A stretch of DNA of 64,000 bases from Humitalea rosea (GTDB lineage: Bacteria; Pseudomonadota; Alphaproteobacteria; Acetobacterales; Acetobacteraceae): assembly GCF_003253705.1 (NCBI RefSeq), contig NZ_QKYU01000008.1, forward strand, positions 1 through 64,000, read 5' to 3'. Below the pieces are notes generated by a model that was given only the letters and a program-made list of their open reading frames with translations, had not been told where the DNA came from and made no database searches. Made by a program: the position numbers and the translations under genes. Of the stretch, positions 34,283 to 42,493 are shown one piece after another; positions within the stretch are counted from its first letter, which is position 1; every line of letters starts with the position of its first letter.

Positions 34283-35131
34283 TTGAACATCCTCTCCATC
34301 CAGTCCTCGGTCGCCTACGGGCATGTCGGCAATTCCTCGGCGGTCTTCCCATTGCAGCGGCTGGGGGCCGAGGTCTGGGCGATCAACACGGTCCAGTTCA
34401 GCAACCACACCGGCTATGGCGCCTGGCGGGGCGAGGTGTTTTCGGCCGGGCTGATCCGCGAGCTGCTCCAGGGCATCGCCGAGCGCGGCGTGCTGCCGGG
34501 GTGCTCGGCCGTGCTCACCGGCTACATGGGCGATGCCGCGATCGGGGAAGCGATCCTGGATGCCGTCGCCCAGGTCAAAGCGGCCAATCCCGAGGCGATC
34601 TGGTGCTGCGACCCGGTGATCGGCGATGTCGGCCGCGGCATCTTCGTCCGCCCCGGCATCCCCGAGTTCTTCCGCGACCGCGCCCTGCCGATGGCCGATC
34701 TGGTCACGCCCAACCAGTTCGAGTTGGAATGGCTGACCGGCACCGCCGTCACCACGCTGGCTGAAGCGCGCGCGGCCTGCGCCGCCTTGTCGGCGCTGGG
34801 GCCCCGGATCGTGATGGTGACGAGCCTCGCGGTCGAGGACACGCCCGCCGATTGCGTCGATCTGCTGGTCGCCGAGGCCGGCCGTTGCCACCGGCTACGC
34901 ACGCCGCGGCTGGCGCTTTCGGTCAATGGCGCGGGGGATGCGATCGCGGCGCTGTTCCTGTTCCACGTGCTGCGCGGCGCCGGCGGGGCCGGGGCCATGG
35001 CGGCGGCCGCCAGCAGCATCTGGGGCCTGCTGCGCGCGACCGAGGCCGCGGGTTCACGCGAGATCCTGACCGTCGCGGCGCAGGAGGAATTCGTCTCCCC
35101 GAGCCGGCACTTCACGCCCGAAGAGGTCTAG
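34283..35131 (+). CDS. pdxY: Pyridoxal kinase PdxY
   Basis: 282 residues. Phosphorylates pyridoxal in the B6 salvage pathway. Ribokinase-like fold with N-terminal ILSIQSSVAYGHVGNSSAVF (diagnostic of PdxY/PdxK), WCCDPVIGDVGRGIFVRPGI, and the catalytic GAGDAIAALFLF anion-hole motif with the Asp base. Begins with TTG at 34283; no ATG in frame gives a full N-terminus. Divergent from the ABC operon; IS debris starts right after it. Confidence 0.95.
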   Translation: MNILSIQSSVAYGHVGNSSAVFPLQRLGAEVWAINTVQFSNHTGYGAWRGEVFSAGLIRELLQGIAERGVLPGCSAVLTGYMGDAAIGEAILDAVAQVKAANPEAIWCCDPVIGDVGRGIFVRPGIPEFFRDRALPMADLVTPNQFELEWLTGTAVTTLAEARAACAALSALGPRIVMVTSLAVEDTPADCVDLLVAEAGRCHRLRTPRLALSVNGAGDAIAALFLFHVLRGAGGAGAMAAAASSIWGLLRATEAAGSREILTVAAQEEFVSPSRHFTPEEV

Positions 35132-35144
35132 TTTGTGTGGACTC

Positions 35145-35620
35145 TAGGGAGTCCCGATCTGTGTTGGACGTGATTCAAGGCGGCCTTGGGCGTGATGGAC
35201 GATTGGTGCTGAGCGATACGGCATGGGAGCGGATGGCGCCGCAAGGGCGTGTGATGGCGCATCTTCGAGGCCATGTCGGACGACCCTGACTTCGAATACC
35301 TGATCGTCGACAGCACCATCATCCGTGCCCATCAACACGCCGCCGGCGCCCCAAAGGGGGTCTGAAGATCAGGCCCTTGGCCGTTCCCGCGGCGGGCTGA
35401 GCACCAAGATCCATCTGGCCGTCCGGGGCCTCGGCATGCCTGTGCGCTTTACGCTGACCGGCGGCCAGCGCGGCGATTGTCCGCGGACCCACGCCCTGAT
35501 CGAGAACCTGCCCGCCGAGGTCGTCATGGCCGACACCGCCTACGACCGCCGATCCTCTGCCACGCGCCACGAGAAGACCACAAGACACTACCGCGCCATC
35601 GTCACCATCCTAATGCCTAT
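35145..35620 (+). pseudogene. Decayed IS5-family (IS427-like) transposase
   Basis: Fragments in at least two frames match the IS5-type DDE transposase: an N-terminal LSDTAWERMAP piece (about 35209), then MSDDPDFEYLIVDSTIIRAH from 35273 with the first catalytic Asp, and after a +1 frameshift SEDQALGRSRGGLSTKIHLA to ENLPAEVVMADTAYD with the second Asp. A deletion then joins this to a C-terminal RHEKTTRHYRAIVTI piece. The left end (about 35145-35170, GGGAGTCCCGATCTGTGTTG) looks like the element terminus. The element is dead. Boundaries are approximate. Confidence 0.8.
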
Positions 35621-35649
35621 GGCAAGTGTCCACAGGGCCAGCATTACAG

Positions 35650-36020
35650 TTGTATTTTGGTTTACGGTGTAAGAGCCGCGCTGCGGCTTGATGCGGCGGA
35701 TTTCCTGGATCGACCAACGGATCAGCGCAGGCGCGACAGCGTCCTCATCCTGGGTTGTGTTTTTGGGGGCGTCGTGGTGTTCGCATGATGCCGGATGGCC
35801 TGCTGACGCCAAGGGCCGGGGTCGCCGGTCGCCTCCGCCCGCATCCATCCGGTCTTGCGCCGTGGAGTTGCCCAGCAGCCCATCCAGGAACAGCCCCGCC
35901 GAAGCCGCTACCCGCGCTTGCGTGAACAAGGGGCGCATGCGTGCCTTGATGTCACGCAGCGAGGCAGCCCAGAGCTCCAGCGATCGTCTCGACCGATGCG
36001 CCAGACATCCATGACCTCCC
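35650..36020 (-). pseudogene. Decayed IS701-family transposase remnant
   Basis: On the minus strand, MSGASVETIAGA (another frame) and LELWAASLRDIKARMRPLFT followed by QARVAASAGLFLDGLLG match the N-terminus of IS701-type transposases. The reading frame then shifts (a degenerate copy of the usual RKTGWMRAEAAGDPGPWRQQA), and a C-terminal RWSIQEIRRI piece follows directly, so most of the catalytic core is deleted. Not functional. Boundaries are approximate. Confidence 0.7.
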
Positions 36021-36511
36021 AAATCATGGCTGCCCAGTGATTGCCAGGCCTGCTGTATCTCCGTCTTCAGCGGCACTGACGCGGCTCGGGCAATGGCCAT
36101 CGTGAAACGCGGCCGATACCATCGTATGGCGTCCAATCTGGAGCGGCATCTGCGGATCATATGAGAGCGACATCTCAGAGCCTCACAATGCGGTCTGGAG
36201 GGAAGTCCTGAACATCGGGCAAAAGCCCGCCCGGTCTCGGAGCCCGGTCTCGGAGATCAACCTCGCGTCCTGGGCCTCCATTCGGCCACGGCCGCCGCCT
36301 GCCGCGACCGGGGGACCTCGCCGAGTGGCTTCTGCTGGCGAAGCCTGTGCAACCCGGGCACAACCCATCCAGACGCACCCCGATATTTTGCACGTTGCGC
36401 AACAGGATTTTACCAGAAAGCCGTTGCTATATCTACAATCTATCGTGTTCCCGCTGGCGCCTACCCTATTGGGATGGCATCATCGAACATCACCAGCGCG
36501 AGGATACCGCC
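36021..36511. other. 491-bp non-coding stretch between IS debris and the EPS island
   Basis: No convincing gene. Residual IS-like sequence continues to about 36165, then a 13-bp perfect tandem repeat (36230-36255), and then a locally AT-rich segment from about 36385 to 36480 with a GTTGCGCAAC palindrome and TATATC/TACAAT-like words that could hold the promoter of the downstream FkbM gene. Confidence 0.5.
36230..36255. repeat. 13-bp tandem duplication
   Basis: CCCGGTCTCGGAG occurs twice head-to-tail (36230-36242 and 36243-36255), at the edge of the IS graveyard. It may be a slip or a scar of transposition. Confidence 0.9.
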
Positions 36512-37366
36512 GTGTCAGAGATCGCACATCCGATAAAGACGGCGATATGGCGTGACAGCCTCGTGAAGCGGTGCCTTGCCGCCGCCGCCTATCCGCTGGT
36601 CTGGGCCTTCAACCGCCCTTCCGCCGCCTGGGCCTCGCGGGCGCTCTATGATTTCGCGCTTCGCTGCAATGGCATCGCCATCAACTTCAAGGGCCGTCAC
36701 GGGCTCAACCGCGCCGAGGAGCGCTTCCTCGACAGCATCGCGCCGCGGTTACAGGGCGGCGTGCTGCTCGATGTCGGTGCCAATTATGGCTCCTATGCCG
36801 ACTACCTCTCACAGCTTGCGCCCACCGCCGAGATCCACGCCTTCGAACCACATCCGAGCACATTCGCCCGGCTCACCCGGCATCTCGCCGGCCGGCGCGT
36901 GACCCTGGTGCAGAAGGCGCTCGGCGATACCAGCGGCACGCTGTCGCTGTTCGATTTCGCAAGCGGCGACGGATCGACGCAGGCGAGCCTGAGCCGCGAT
37001 GCCATCGGCATCTTCGACAGCCAGATCGTCGAGCATCAGATCGTCTGCACCACCTTGGATGACTATCTCCGGGACGAAGGGATCGGAACCGTCGATTTCC
37101 TCAAGATCGATACCGAAGGCTTCGACCTCAATGTGTTGAAGGGGGCCGCCGCCGCCATTCGCGGCCAGCGGATCAAGCTGATCCAGTTCGAGTTCGTGCC
37201 CGCGAATATCGCGACGCATGTGACCATGCGCGATTTCTTCGAGGCGCTGCCTGGCTACAACATCTATCGGCTCTGCCTGAACGGCGAGCTGATGCCGCTG
37301 TTCCCCTATGACGTGAAGCGCTGCGAGATCTACGTCACGCAGAACCTGATCGCGCGTCCGGCCTAG
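36512..37366 (+). CDS. FkbM family methyltransferase
   Basis: 284 residues from GTG 36512, which has GAGG eight bases upstream; an upstream in-frame ATG (36347) would add a Cys/Arg-rich, non-family extension. SAM motif I is VLLDVGANYGSYADYLSQLA (about residues 80-99), and FLKIDTEGFDLNVLKGA is the FkbM-type acidic motif. It likely O-methylates a sugar of the surface polysaccharide. Its TAG stop overlaps the convergent methyltransferase stop within a shared CTAG. Confidence 0.85.
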   Translation: MSEIAHPIKTAIWRDSLVKRCLAAAAYPLVWAFNRPSAAWASRALYDFALRCNGIAINFKGRHGLNRAEERFLDSIAPRLQGGVLLDVGANYGSYADYLSQLAPTAEIHAFEPHPSTFARLTRHLAGRRVTLVQKALGDTSGTLSLFDFASGDGSTQASLSRDAIGIFDSQIVEHQIVCTTLDDYLRDEGIGTVDFLKIDTEGFDLNVLKGAAAAIRGQRIKLIQFEFVPANIATHVTMRDFFEALPGYNIYRLCLNGELMPLFPYDVKRCEIYVTQNLIARPA

Positions 37367-38364
37367 GCGTCCGGCGCCGGCAACCGCTCGGGCCCATGGG
37401 CGAATTGCGCGTGGTAGGTGCCGACCAGCGCGCGATCCGACACCGGCGCCCCATCCCGCCGCCGGCCAAAGAACCAGCAGCCGCCCGCCGCATCGGCACC
37501 GTGCCGCAGCAGCCCGTCGAGCAGCCGCAACGGCGGCGTGCACAACAGGCCAAAGCCCCGCGCGATCAGCCGCCATCGGCGCCCCGGCGAAACCGACTGC
37601 AGCAACGCGCCAAAGGTCCAGGCGGTGACGCTGCCGATTCCCATCGCGACGCCGGCCGCCACCTCGTCAAAGCGCCGGAACAGCCGGCGATGTCCGATCG
37701 GCGTGAACCGCGTAAAATCATACGCGCCCATGTGCACCGGTTGCAGGAAGGGCGTTACCGCGAAGACATGCCCGCCCTGGTCCAGCACCCGCCAGATCTC
37801 CGCGACGCAGCGTGCGGGATCGGCGACATGCTCCAGCACCGCGACCGCCACCACGAGATCGAAGACGCCATCAGGGAAAGGCAGCCCATGGGCATCGGCG
37901 ATGGCATCGACCGCGGGGCCGAAGGCGACATCGCTGTGCAGCACATGATCATCCACCCCGCCGAAGCGCAAGCCGCCCGATCCGATCACCAGCACACGCG
38001 GGTTCGGGCGGGAGGCGGCGACATAGGCCAGCGCATCGGCGGGATCGGGATGGCGGATGCTCGACCCGGTATCGCCAAGCCACCGCGCCACACGGCGGTA
38101 CAGCCGGCGCACTCCGCTCGCGCGATCCGCCTCACGGCCATAGCTCGGGCCGGTATAGCCATCACCGCTCTGGTAGTCGGCGATGGCGAAGGCCGAGGCC
38201 TCGTCGTCGATCAGCACCGGCACGCCGCCAACAACGGGAAAGCAGGTGCCGCAGCGGTGGCAGCGCAGGGCTGCCCCCTCGGCGTACAGGCTCTCGCCAT
38301 CGCGCGGGCAGGCGAGCGGAAAGCCGCGCAGCATCGCCGTGGCACTGGTCTCGATCCCGTCCAT
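37363..38364 (-). CDS. SAM-dependent methyltransferase with N-terminal zinc-ribbon
   Basis: 333 residues from ATG 38364. The N-terminus (about residues 18-55) has CPRDGESLYAEGAALRCHRC, a Trm112-like zinc-ribbon with Cys pairs, followed by PVVGGVPVLIDD as in many polysaccharide-cluster methyltransferases. A class I methyltransferase core follows: RVLVIGSGGLRFGG in place of the usual glycine-rich loop, then DAHGLPFPDGVFDLVVAVAV and LEHVADPARCVAEIWRVLDQ. Overlaps the upstream GT4 stop by one base (TGATG). Confidence 0.82.
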   Translation of the reverse strand: MDGIETSATAMLRGFPLACPRDGESLYAEGAALRCHRCGTCFPVVGGVPVLIDDEASAFAIADYQSGDGYTGPSYGREADRASGVRRLYRRVARWLGDTGSSIRHPDPADALAYVAASRPNPRVLVIGSGGLRFGGVDDHVLHSDVAFGPAVDAIADAHGLPFPDGVFDLVVAVAVLEHVADPARCVAEIWRVLDQGGHVFAVTPFLQPVHMGAYDFTRFTPIGHRRLFRRFDEVAAGVAMGIGSVTAWTFGALLQSVSPGRRWRLIARGFGLLCTPPLRLLDGLLRHGADAAGGCWFFGRRRDGAPVSDRALVGTYHAQFAHGPERLPAPDA

Positions 38365-39503
38365 CACCGCGCCACCAGCCCGTCGATCAGGGCCGCATGG
38401 GATTGGAACATCGTCTCCTGGTCATAGACCTGCTCCGCCCGCGCCCGGTTGGCGGCGCCAAGCCGCCGCCGCAGCGGCGGATCGCCCAGCAACCCATGCA
38501 GCGCCGAGGCCAGCGCCGCGTCATCGGGCCGCGCGATATGGGGATGGTTCTCAGGCGCCAGCATGGTGCGGATATCTCCCACATCGGTGGCCGCGACCGG
38601 CAGGCCGGAGGCCATGGCCTCCAGCACCGAGAACGGCATCTGTTCGGTATCGGAACACAGGCAAAACACGTCCAGCGCGCGATACGCCGCCGCCGGATCG
38701 GGCATATGCCCGGCGAAGAGCACCTGCTCCGCGATGCCCAACTCCGCTGCCAGCGCCTCAAGCATCTCCCGTTCCGGTCCCTCGCCGATAATCACCAGGC
38801 GAAACACCGCGCCATCCCGCCGCAGCAGCGCCGCGGCGCGCAGCAACCGTCCCAGGTTCTTTTCGGGCCGCAGCGCCGCGACGATGCCGATCAGCGGCCC
38901 CTCCCCCGGCACCGCCAATGCCGCCTTCGGTCCGGAGGGGGTGAAATGGCGCAGGTCGAGGCCGTTGGGAATATGGTGCAGCCGCGCCTCTGGCAGGCGC
39001 CAGGATCGCGCGGCGCGGAGCAAGGTCGTCGAGGGCAGCACCACCGTGCTCCAGCGCAGCGACAGGCGGCGCGCCAGCACGCGGCGGCCGATCTGGCCGC
39101 CGCTTTCCTCCTTGCCGAAACCGTCCTCGGTATGCAGATGCGGCAGCCGGGGTGAGGCGAGATTGGCGATGGCCCATTCGATGCTCCCCCAATTGCTGGT
39201 CACCAGAAGTGCGGGCCGCAACCGTCGCAGCACTGCGGCGATGCCAAGCAGGCGTTGCGGCCCCCCCCCGCCGGCGGGCGGCCGCACCAGGGTCAGCGAC
39301 ACGCCCCGATCGATGCGCAAGGCGCAGTCAGTCTGGCCATCGAGCGCGACCACCGCGTGGCGCCAGCGCGGCCCGAAGCGGTTGGCCACGGCGGCAAAGC
39401 GCACCTGCGCGCCCCCCACGGCGAAGCTCGGGAAAACATGCAGCAGCAGCGGCGCGGTGGAGGGCAGCCCGGCGACAGGACGCTGCGCGAGGGTCTGGCT
39501 CAT
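38364..39503 (-). CDS. Glycosyltransferase family 4 (GT-B)
   Basis: 379 residues. N-terminal acceptor domain begins LLLHVFPSFAVGGAQVRFAA (GGAQ/GGAE loop); the C-terminal GT4 core has GIVAALRPEKNLGRLLRAAA, VIIGEGPEREML, and the E-x7-E motif in FSVLEAMASGLPVAATDVGD. Retaining transferase acting at the cytoplasmic face during repeat-unit assembly. Starts at 39503, overlapping the previous GT4 stop by four bases. Confidence 0.9.
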   Translation of the reverse strand: MSQTLAQRPVAGLPSTAPLLLHVFPSFAVGGAQVRFAAVANRFGPRWRHAVVALDGQTDCALRIDRGVSLTLVRPPAGGGGPQRLLGIAAVLRRLRPALLVTSNWGSIEWAIANLASPRLPHLHTEDGFGKEESGGQIGRRVLARRLSLRWSTVVLPSTTLLRAARSWRLPEARLHHIPNGLDLRHFTPSGPKAALAVPGEGPLIGIVAALRPEKNLGRLLRAAALLRRDGAVFRLVIIGEGPEREMLEALAAELGIAEQVLFAGHMPDPAAAYRALDVFCLCSDTEQMPFSVLEAMASGLPVAATDVGDIRTMLAPENHPHIARPDDAALASALHGLLGDPPLRRRLGAANRARAEQVYDQETMFQSHAALIDGLVAR

Positions 39504-40672
39504 TCGACGGGCTCCCATGCGGCGCTGCGTGTGGCCCCGGGCGCGGCCATGGCCTCCGTCGCCAGGGCGACGACGCGGCGCGCATGGCCGCTCCAGGTCA
39601 GATCCCGCCGCAGTATGGCGGCCCGCGCCGCCTCACCCAGCCCCCGGCGCAGCTCCGCGTTGCGCGCCAGCAGCAGCACATTCGCCCAGAAGGCCTCGGG
39701 GTGACGAGGATCGAACAGCAGGCCGGTGCTGCCATGTTCCAGCAACTCGCGCAGATTCGCCTGATCGGGGGCGAGGATCGCCCGCCCGGCCGCCATGTAT
39801 TCCAACACCTTCAGCGGGCAGGCATACGCCACCGCCGCCGGCTGCAGCGCGATGTCGAAGCCCGCGATCAACCCCGGCACCGCGGTGCGCGCGGCGAGCC
39901 CGGTGAAGCGCAGCCGGTCGGCGATGCCAAGCTCCGCCGCAAGCCGCTCCAGGCCCGGCCGCGCCGGCCCATCGCCGACGATCTGCAACACCATCCGCGG
40001 CTCACCCTTCCAACCCGCGATGCCGCGCAGCAAAGCATCCAGCCCGTGCCAGTCACGCAGGAAGCCGATGAAGCCGAGCACGATCTCTCCCCCTTCGGGC
40101 CGGGCCGGAGCGGGCGGAAAATCGCGCGGGTCGATGCCATTCGGCACCACCGCGATGCGTGACACCGGCACGCCGGCCGCGACGATATGCTTGGCCAATA
40201 CCGCGGTGACCGGCAGCACGCGTGTGGCCCGACGCCAGACGAAGCGTTCGCCCGCGGCAGCGATGCGCCGCAGCGCCAGCCCGCCGAAGCGCGCGCGTTC
40301 CTGCGCCAGCGGCGCATTCACCTCAAGCAGGAGCGGCAGCCCCCGTCGCCATGCCACCAGCGCCCCGGCGAAATGGAACAGATTGGCGCGTTCGTAGATG
40401 ACATCGGGGTGGAAGGCTGCCGCGGCACGATCCAGTCGCCAGCTCGCGGGAAGGGCATAGGCGAGCTCGGCCAATTCCCCGACCCAGGCCGGCAGCAGCC
40501 GCCGGATCAGTGCCACCATGCGGCTGTCCTCGCCAAGGCCGGTGGTGGCGAAGCCCGCCGGCCCCACGACGCGGACCTCATGCCCCGCCGCGCGCAGCGC
40601 CGCGACCATGGCCTCCAGATGCACCGACTGCCCATCGCGCGACCGGATGCGGTGGCTGTAAAGGATCTTCAT
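39500..40672 (-). CDS. Glycosyltransferase family 4
   Basis: 390 residues. MKILYSHRIRSRDGQSVHLE is the N-terminal fold; the GT4 domain carries VLGFIGFLRDWHGLDALLRG, LQIVGDGPARPGLERLAAEL and KVLEYMAAGRAILAPDQANL. This resembles the exosortase-locus PEP-CTERM/EPS glycosyltransferase group. The stop overlaps the next start and the start overlaps the GNAT stop (ATGA), so these genes form one translationally coupled operon. Confidence 0.9.
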   Translation of the reverse strand: MKILYSHRIRSRDGQSVHLEAMVAALRAAGHEVRVVGPAGFATTGLGEDSRMVALIRRLLPAWVGELAELAYALPASWRLDRAAAAFHPDVIYERANLFHFAGALVAWRRGLPLLLEVNAPLAQERARFGGLALRRIAAAGERFVWRRATRVLPVTAVLAKHIVAAGVPVSRIAVVPNGIDPRDFPPAPARPEGGEIVLGFIGFLRDWHGLDALLRGIAGWKGEPRMVLQIVGDGPARPGLERLAAELGIADRLRFTGLAARTAVPGLIAGFDIALQPAAVAYACPLKVLEYMAAGRAILAPDQANLRELLEHGSTGLLFDPRHPEAFWANVLLLARNAELRRGLGEAARAAILRRDLTWSGHARRVVALATEAMAAPGATRSAAWEPVE

Positions 40673-41757
40673 GCGCACCCCTCCACCGATTGCAGCCACC
40701 CCGCGATCCGCCGGCGGCCCTGGCCCATCGTCTGCCGCGCCAGTTCGAGCATCCCGGCCGGATGCCACGGGTCGGTCAGCGCGACGCCGATGCGTTGCCG
40801 CCGTTGCGTGACCCACTGCGCCTTGTACGGATCATCGCCCCGGCCGAAGTCCAGTTCGGCGACACCGACATCGTCGATCAGCCCGCGAATCATCAGCGCC
40901 GTCAGCGCCGTGCCGGGGGATGCCGCGCGCTGCGCCTCGTCATGCGCGAGCTTCAGCAGCGCCGCGCGCCCCCCGGAAACAACCCAGTACTGCGCCGCCA
41001 CCGGCCGCTCCTCCCGATCGCGCAGCACGCCGAGGCGCAGCAGCCCCGCGGCGGCCGCGGCCCGCATCAGCGCCGCATCGAAATCGGGGAAGGGTTCGGC
41101 GGGCTTCCAGCTGCGGTCGCGCACCGCGACATAGGCGGCGATCCCGGCCTCCAGCGCGGGCCCCGGTGCGGTCATCAGGCTGAACCGCATCTCGCGCCCG
41201 GCGCGGGCCAGCTTGCGCAGGATGGTGGTGCGCAGGACCGGCGGCCGCGCCGCGAGATAGCCCGACCAGCTGAGGCCCGGCGGCAAAGCCTCCCGCCAAT
41301 TGCCGAAATGGCGGTAGCGGCCGAGCGCCAGCCCCGCCGATGCCACGCCCTCCAGGATAGCCTCCAGCCCCGGCGTGTCATCCGCCAGCGCCTCCAGGAG
41401 CGTCGGGCCGCGCCGACGCAGCAGCCGGGCGAGGCCGCGCCCTGCCGCCCTCAGCGTCCCGGGCCCGGCCCCCGCCGCGTTCAAGGGGCGCCAACTGAGC
41501 GTATAGGGCGTCACCAGGCTGCGGAGCCGGCTGCCCTGCCGCAGCAGGGGCAGCAGCACCGCATCCGAGCGGCCGCAGACGGCAAGCACCGGCTCCGATC
41601 CCACCGGCAGCGCATGCGCCAGGATGCTGTCGTACCAGACCCGGCCGGCGAAGAAATCGCCGCTGTCCCCGGCTGCGAGATAGGCGTCGCACCAAGCCGG
41701 AAGACAGGACCGGGCCAGCGGGATCAGCCGTGCGGCGGGGTCAGTCGCGAAGCGCAT
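40669..41757 (-). CDS. GNAT/FemAB-like acetyltransferase (BcsL/CelD type)
   Basis: 362 residues. Long N-terminal half with WYDSILAHALPVG, then a duplicated GNAT fold as in FemAB/CelD proteins: RFSLMTAPGPALEAGIAAYV, SWKPAEPF in the middle and QYWVVSGGRAALLKLAHDEA, ALTALMIRGLIDDVGVAELD and FGRGDDPYKAQWV at the C-terminus. Such proteins acylate or aminoacylate sugars in exopolysaccharide loci; substrate unknown. Its start lies 17 bases inside the YdcF gene. Confidence 0.8.
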   Translation of the reverse strand: MRFATDPAARLIPLARSCLPAWCDAYLAAGDSGDFFAGRVWYDSILAHALPVGSEPVLAVCGRSDAVLLPLLRQGSRLRSLVTPYTLSWRPLNAAGAGPGTLRAAGRGLARLLRRRGPTLLEALADDTPGLEAILEGVASAGLALGRYRHFGNWREALPPGLSWSGYLAARPPVLRTTILRKLARAGREMRFSLMTAPGPALEAGIAAYVAVRDRSWKPAEPFPDFDAALMRAAAAAGLLRLGVLRDREERPVAAQYWVVSGGRAALLKLAHDEAQRAASPGTALTALMIRGLIDDVGVAELDFGRGDDPYKAQWVTQRRQRIGVALTDPWHPAGMLELARQTMGQGRRRIAGWLQSVEGCA

Positions 41758-42493
41758 AGACGAGCCTCCCCACCCATTCGCGAAGCGCGAACCAGCTTTC
41801 CGGCAACCGGTCGGGCCGCGGCATCCAATCGGCCCAGGACAGGTCCGGCGCGCGGCCGAGGCGCAGCGGCGCCGGCACCGTCGCCAGCCCCTGCCGCGCG
41901 AAGGCGGCCAGCGCGCGCGGCAGGTGCCAGGCGTGGCTGACGACATAGGCGGAGCCGATCCCGTCGGCGCGCAGCAGCGCGGCGCTGAAGGCGGCGTTGT
42001 CCCGGGTATCGGCGGCATGGGCCTCGATCCAGCGCGCCGGGGTGCCGAAATCCTCGGCGAGGCTGCGGGCCATCAGCACCGCGATCGCCGGATCGCCCGG
42101 CGACAGCACGCCGCCGGTCACCAGCAGCGGCAGGCCGGTGCGGCGATGCAGCGCCGCCCCCGCGCGCAGCCGCTCCAGCGTCAGCGGGCCGACCTCGGCG
42201 CCACCGCTGCCATGCGCCACCTCGGCGCCCAGCACGATGATCGCGCCGGGGCTGGCGGGGCCCTGTTGGGCGGTGTCGCGGCCGAGCTCGCGTTCCAGCG
42301 AGAACATCAGCAGCCCGGCGATGGCCGGGGTCGCCAGCAGCAGGACCAGTGCGGCACTGAGCACCACCCATGGCCCCGCCCGCCGCGCCCCACCCCAGGC
42401 CAGGATGCCGCCGAACAGGCAGGCGATCACCAGCCCGAGCGGCGGCAGCACCAGCGCGGTCAGAACCTGTTGCAGCGACAGCACCGCGGGCAT
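41741..42493 (-). CDS. YdcF family protein (DUF218, ElyC/SanA-like)
   Basis: 250 residues. Two N-terminal membrane helices (about residues 11-55), then the DUF218 domain: GAIIVLGAEVAHGSGGAE, GPLTLERLRAGAALHRRTGL, PLLVTGGVLSPGDPAIAVLM and VVSHAWHLPRALAAFARQGL. Family members affect envelope polysaccharide and carrier-lipid balance, so it fits an EPS locus. Overlaps the GNAT gene by 17 bases and touches the fusion gene stop. Confidence 0.85.
   Translation of the reverse strand: MPAVLSLQQVLTALVLPPLGLVIACLFGGILAWGGARRAGPWVVLSAALVLLLATPAIAGLLMFSLERELGRDTAQQGPASPGAIIVLGAEVAHGSGGAEVGPLTLERLRAGAALHRRTGLPLLVTGGVLSPGDPAIAVLMARSLAEDFGTPARWIEAHAADTRDNAAFSAALLRADGIGSAYVVSHAWHLPRALAAFARQGLATVPAPLRLGRAPDLSWADWMPRPDRLPESWFALREWVGRLVYALRD

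Noticed and set aside
36175-36402. Short minus-strand frame in the IS/EPS spacer
   Set aside because: Arg/Pro-rich, spans the tandem repeat, no ribosome site or family.
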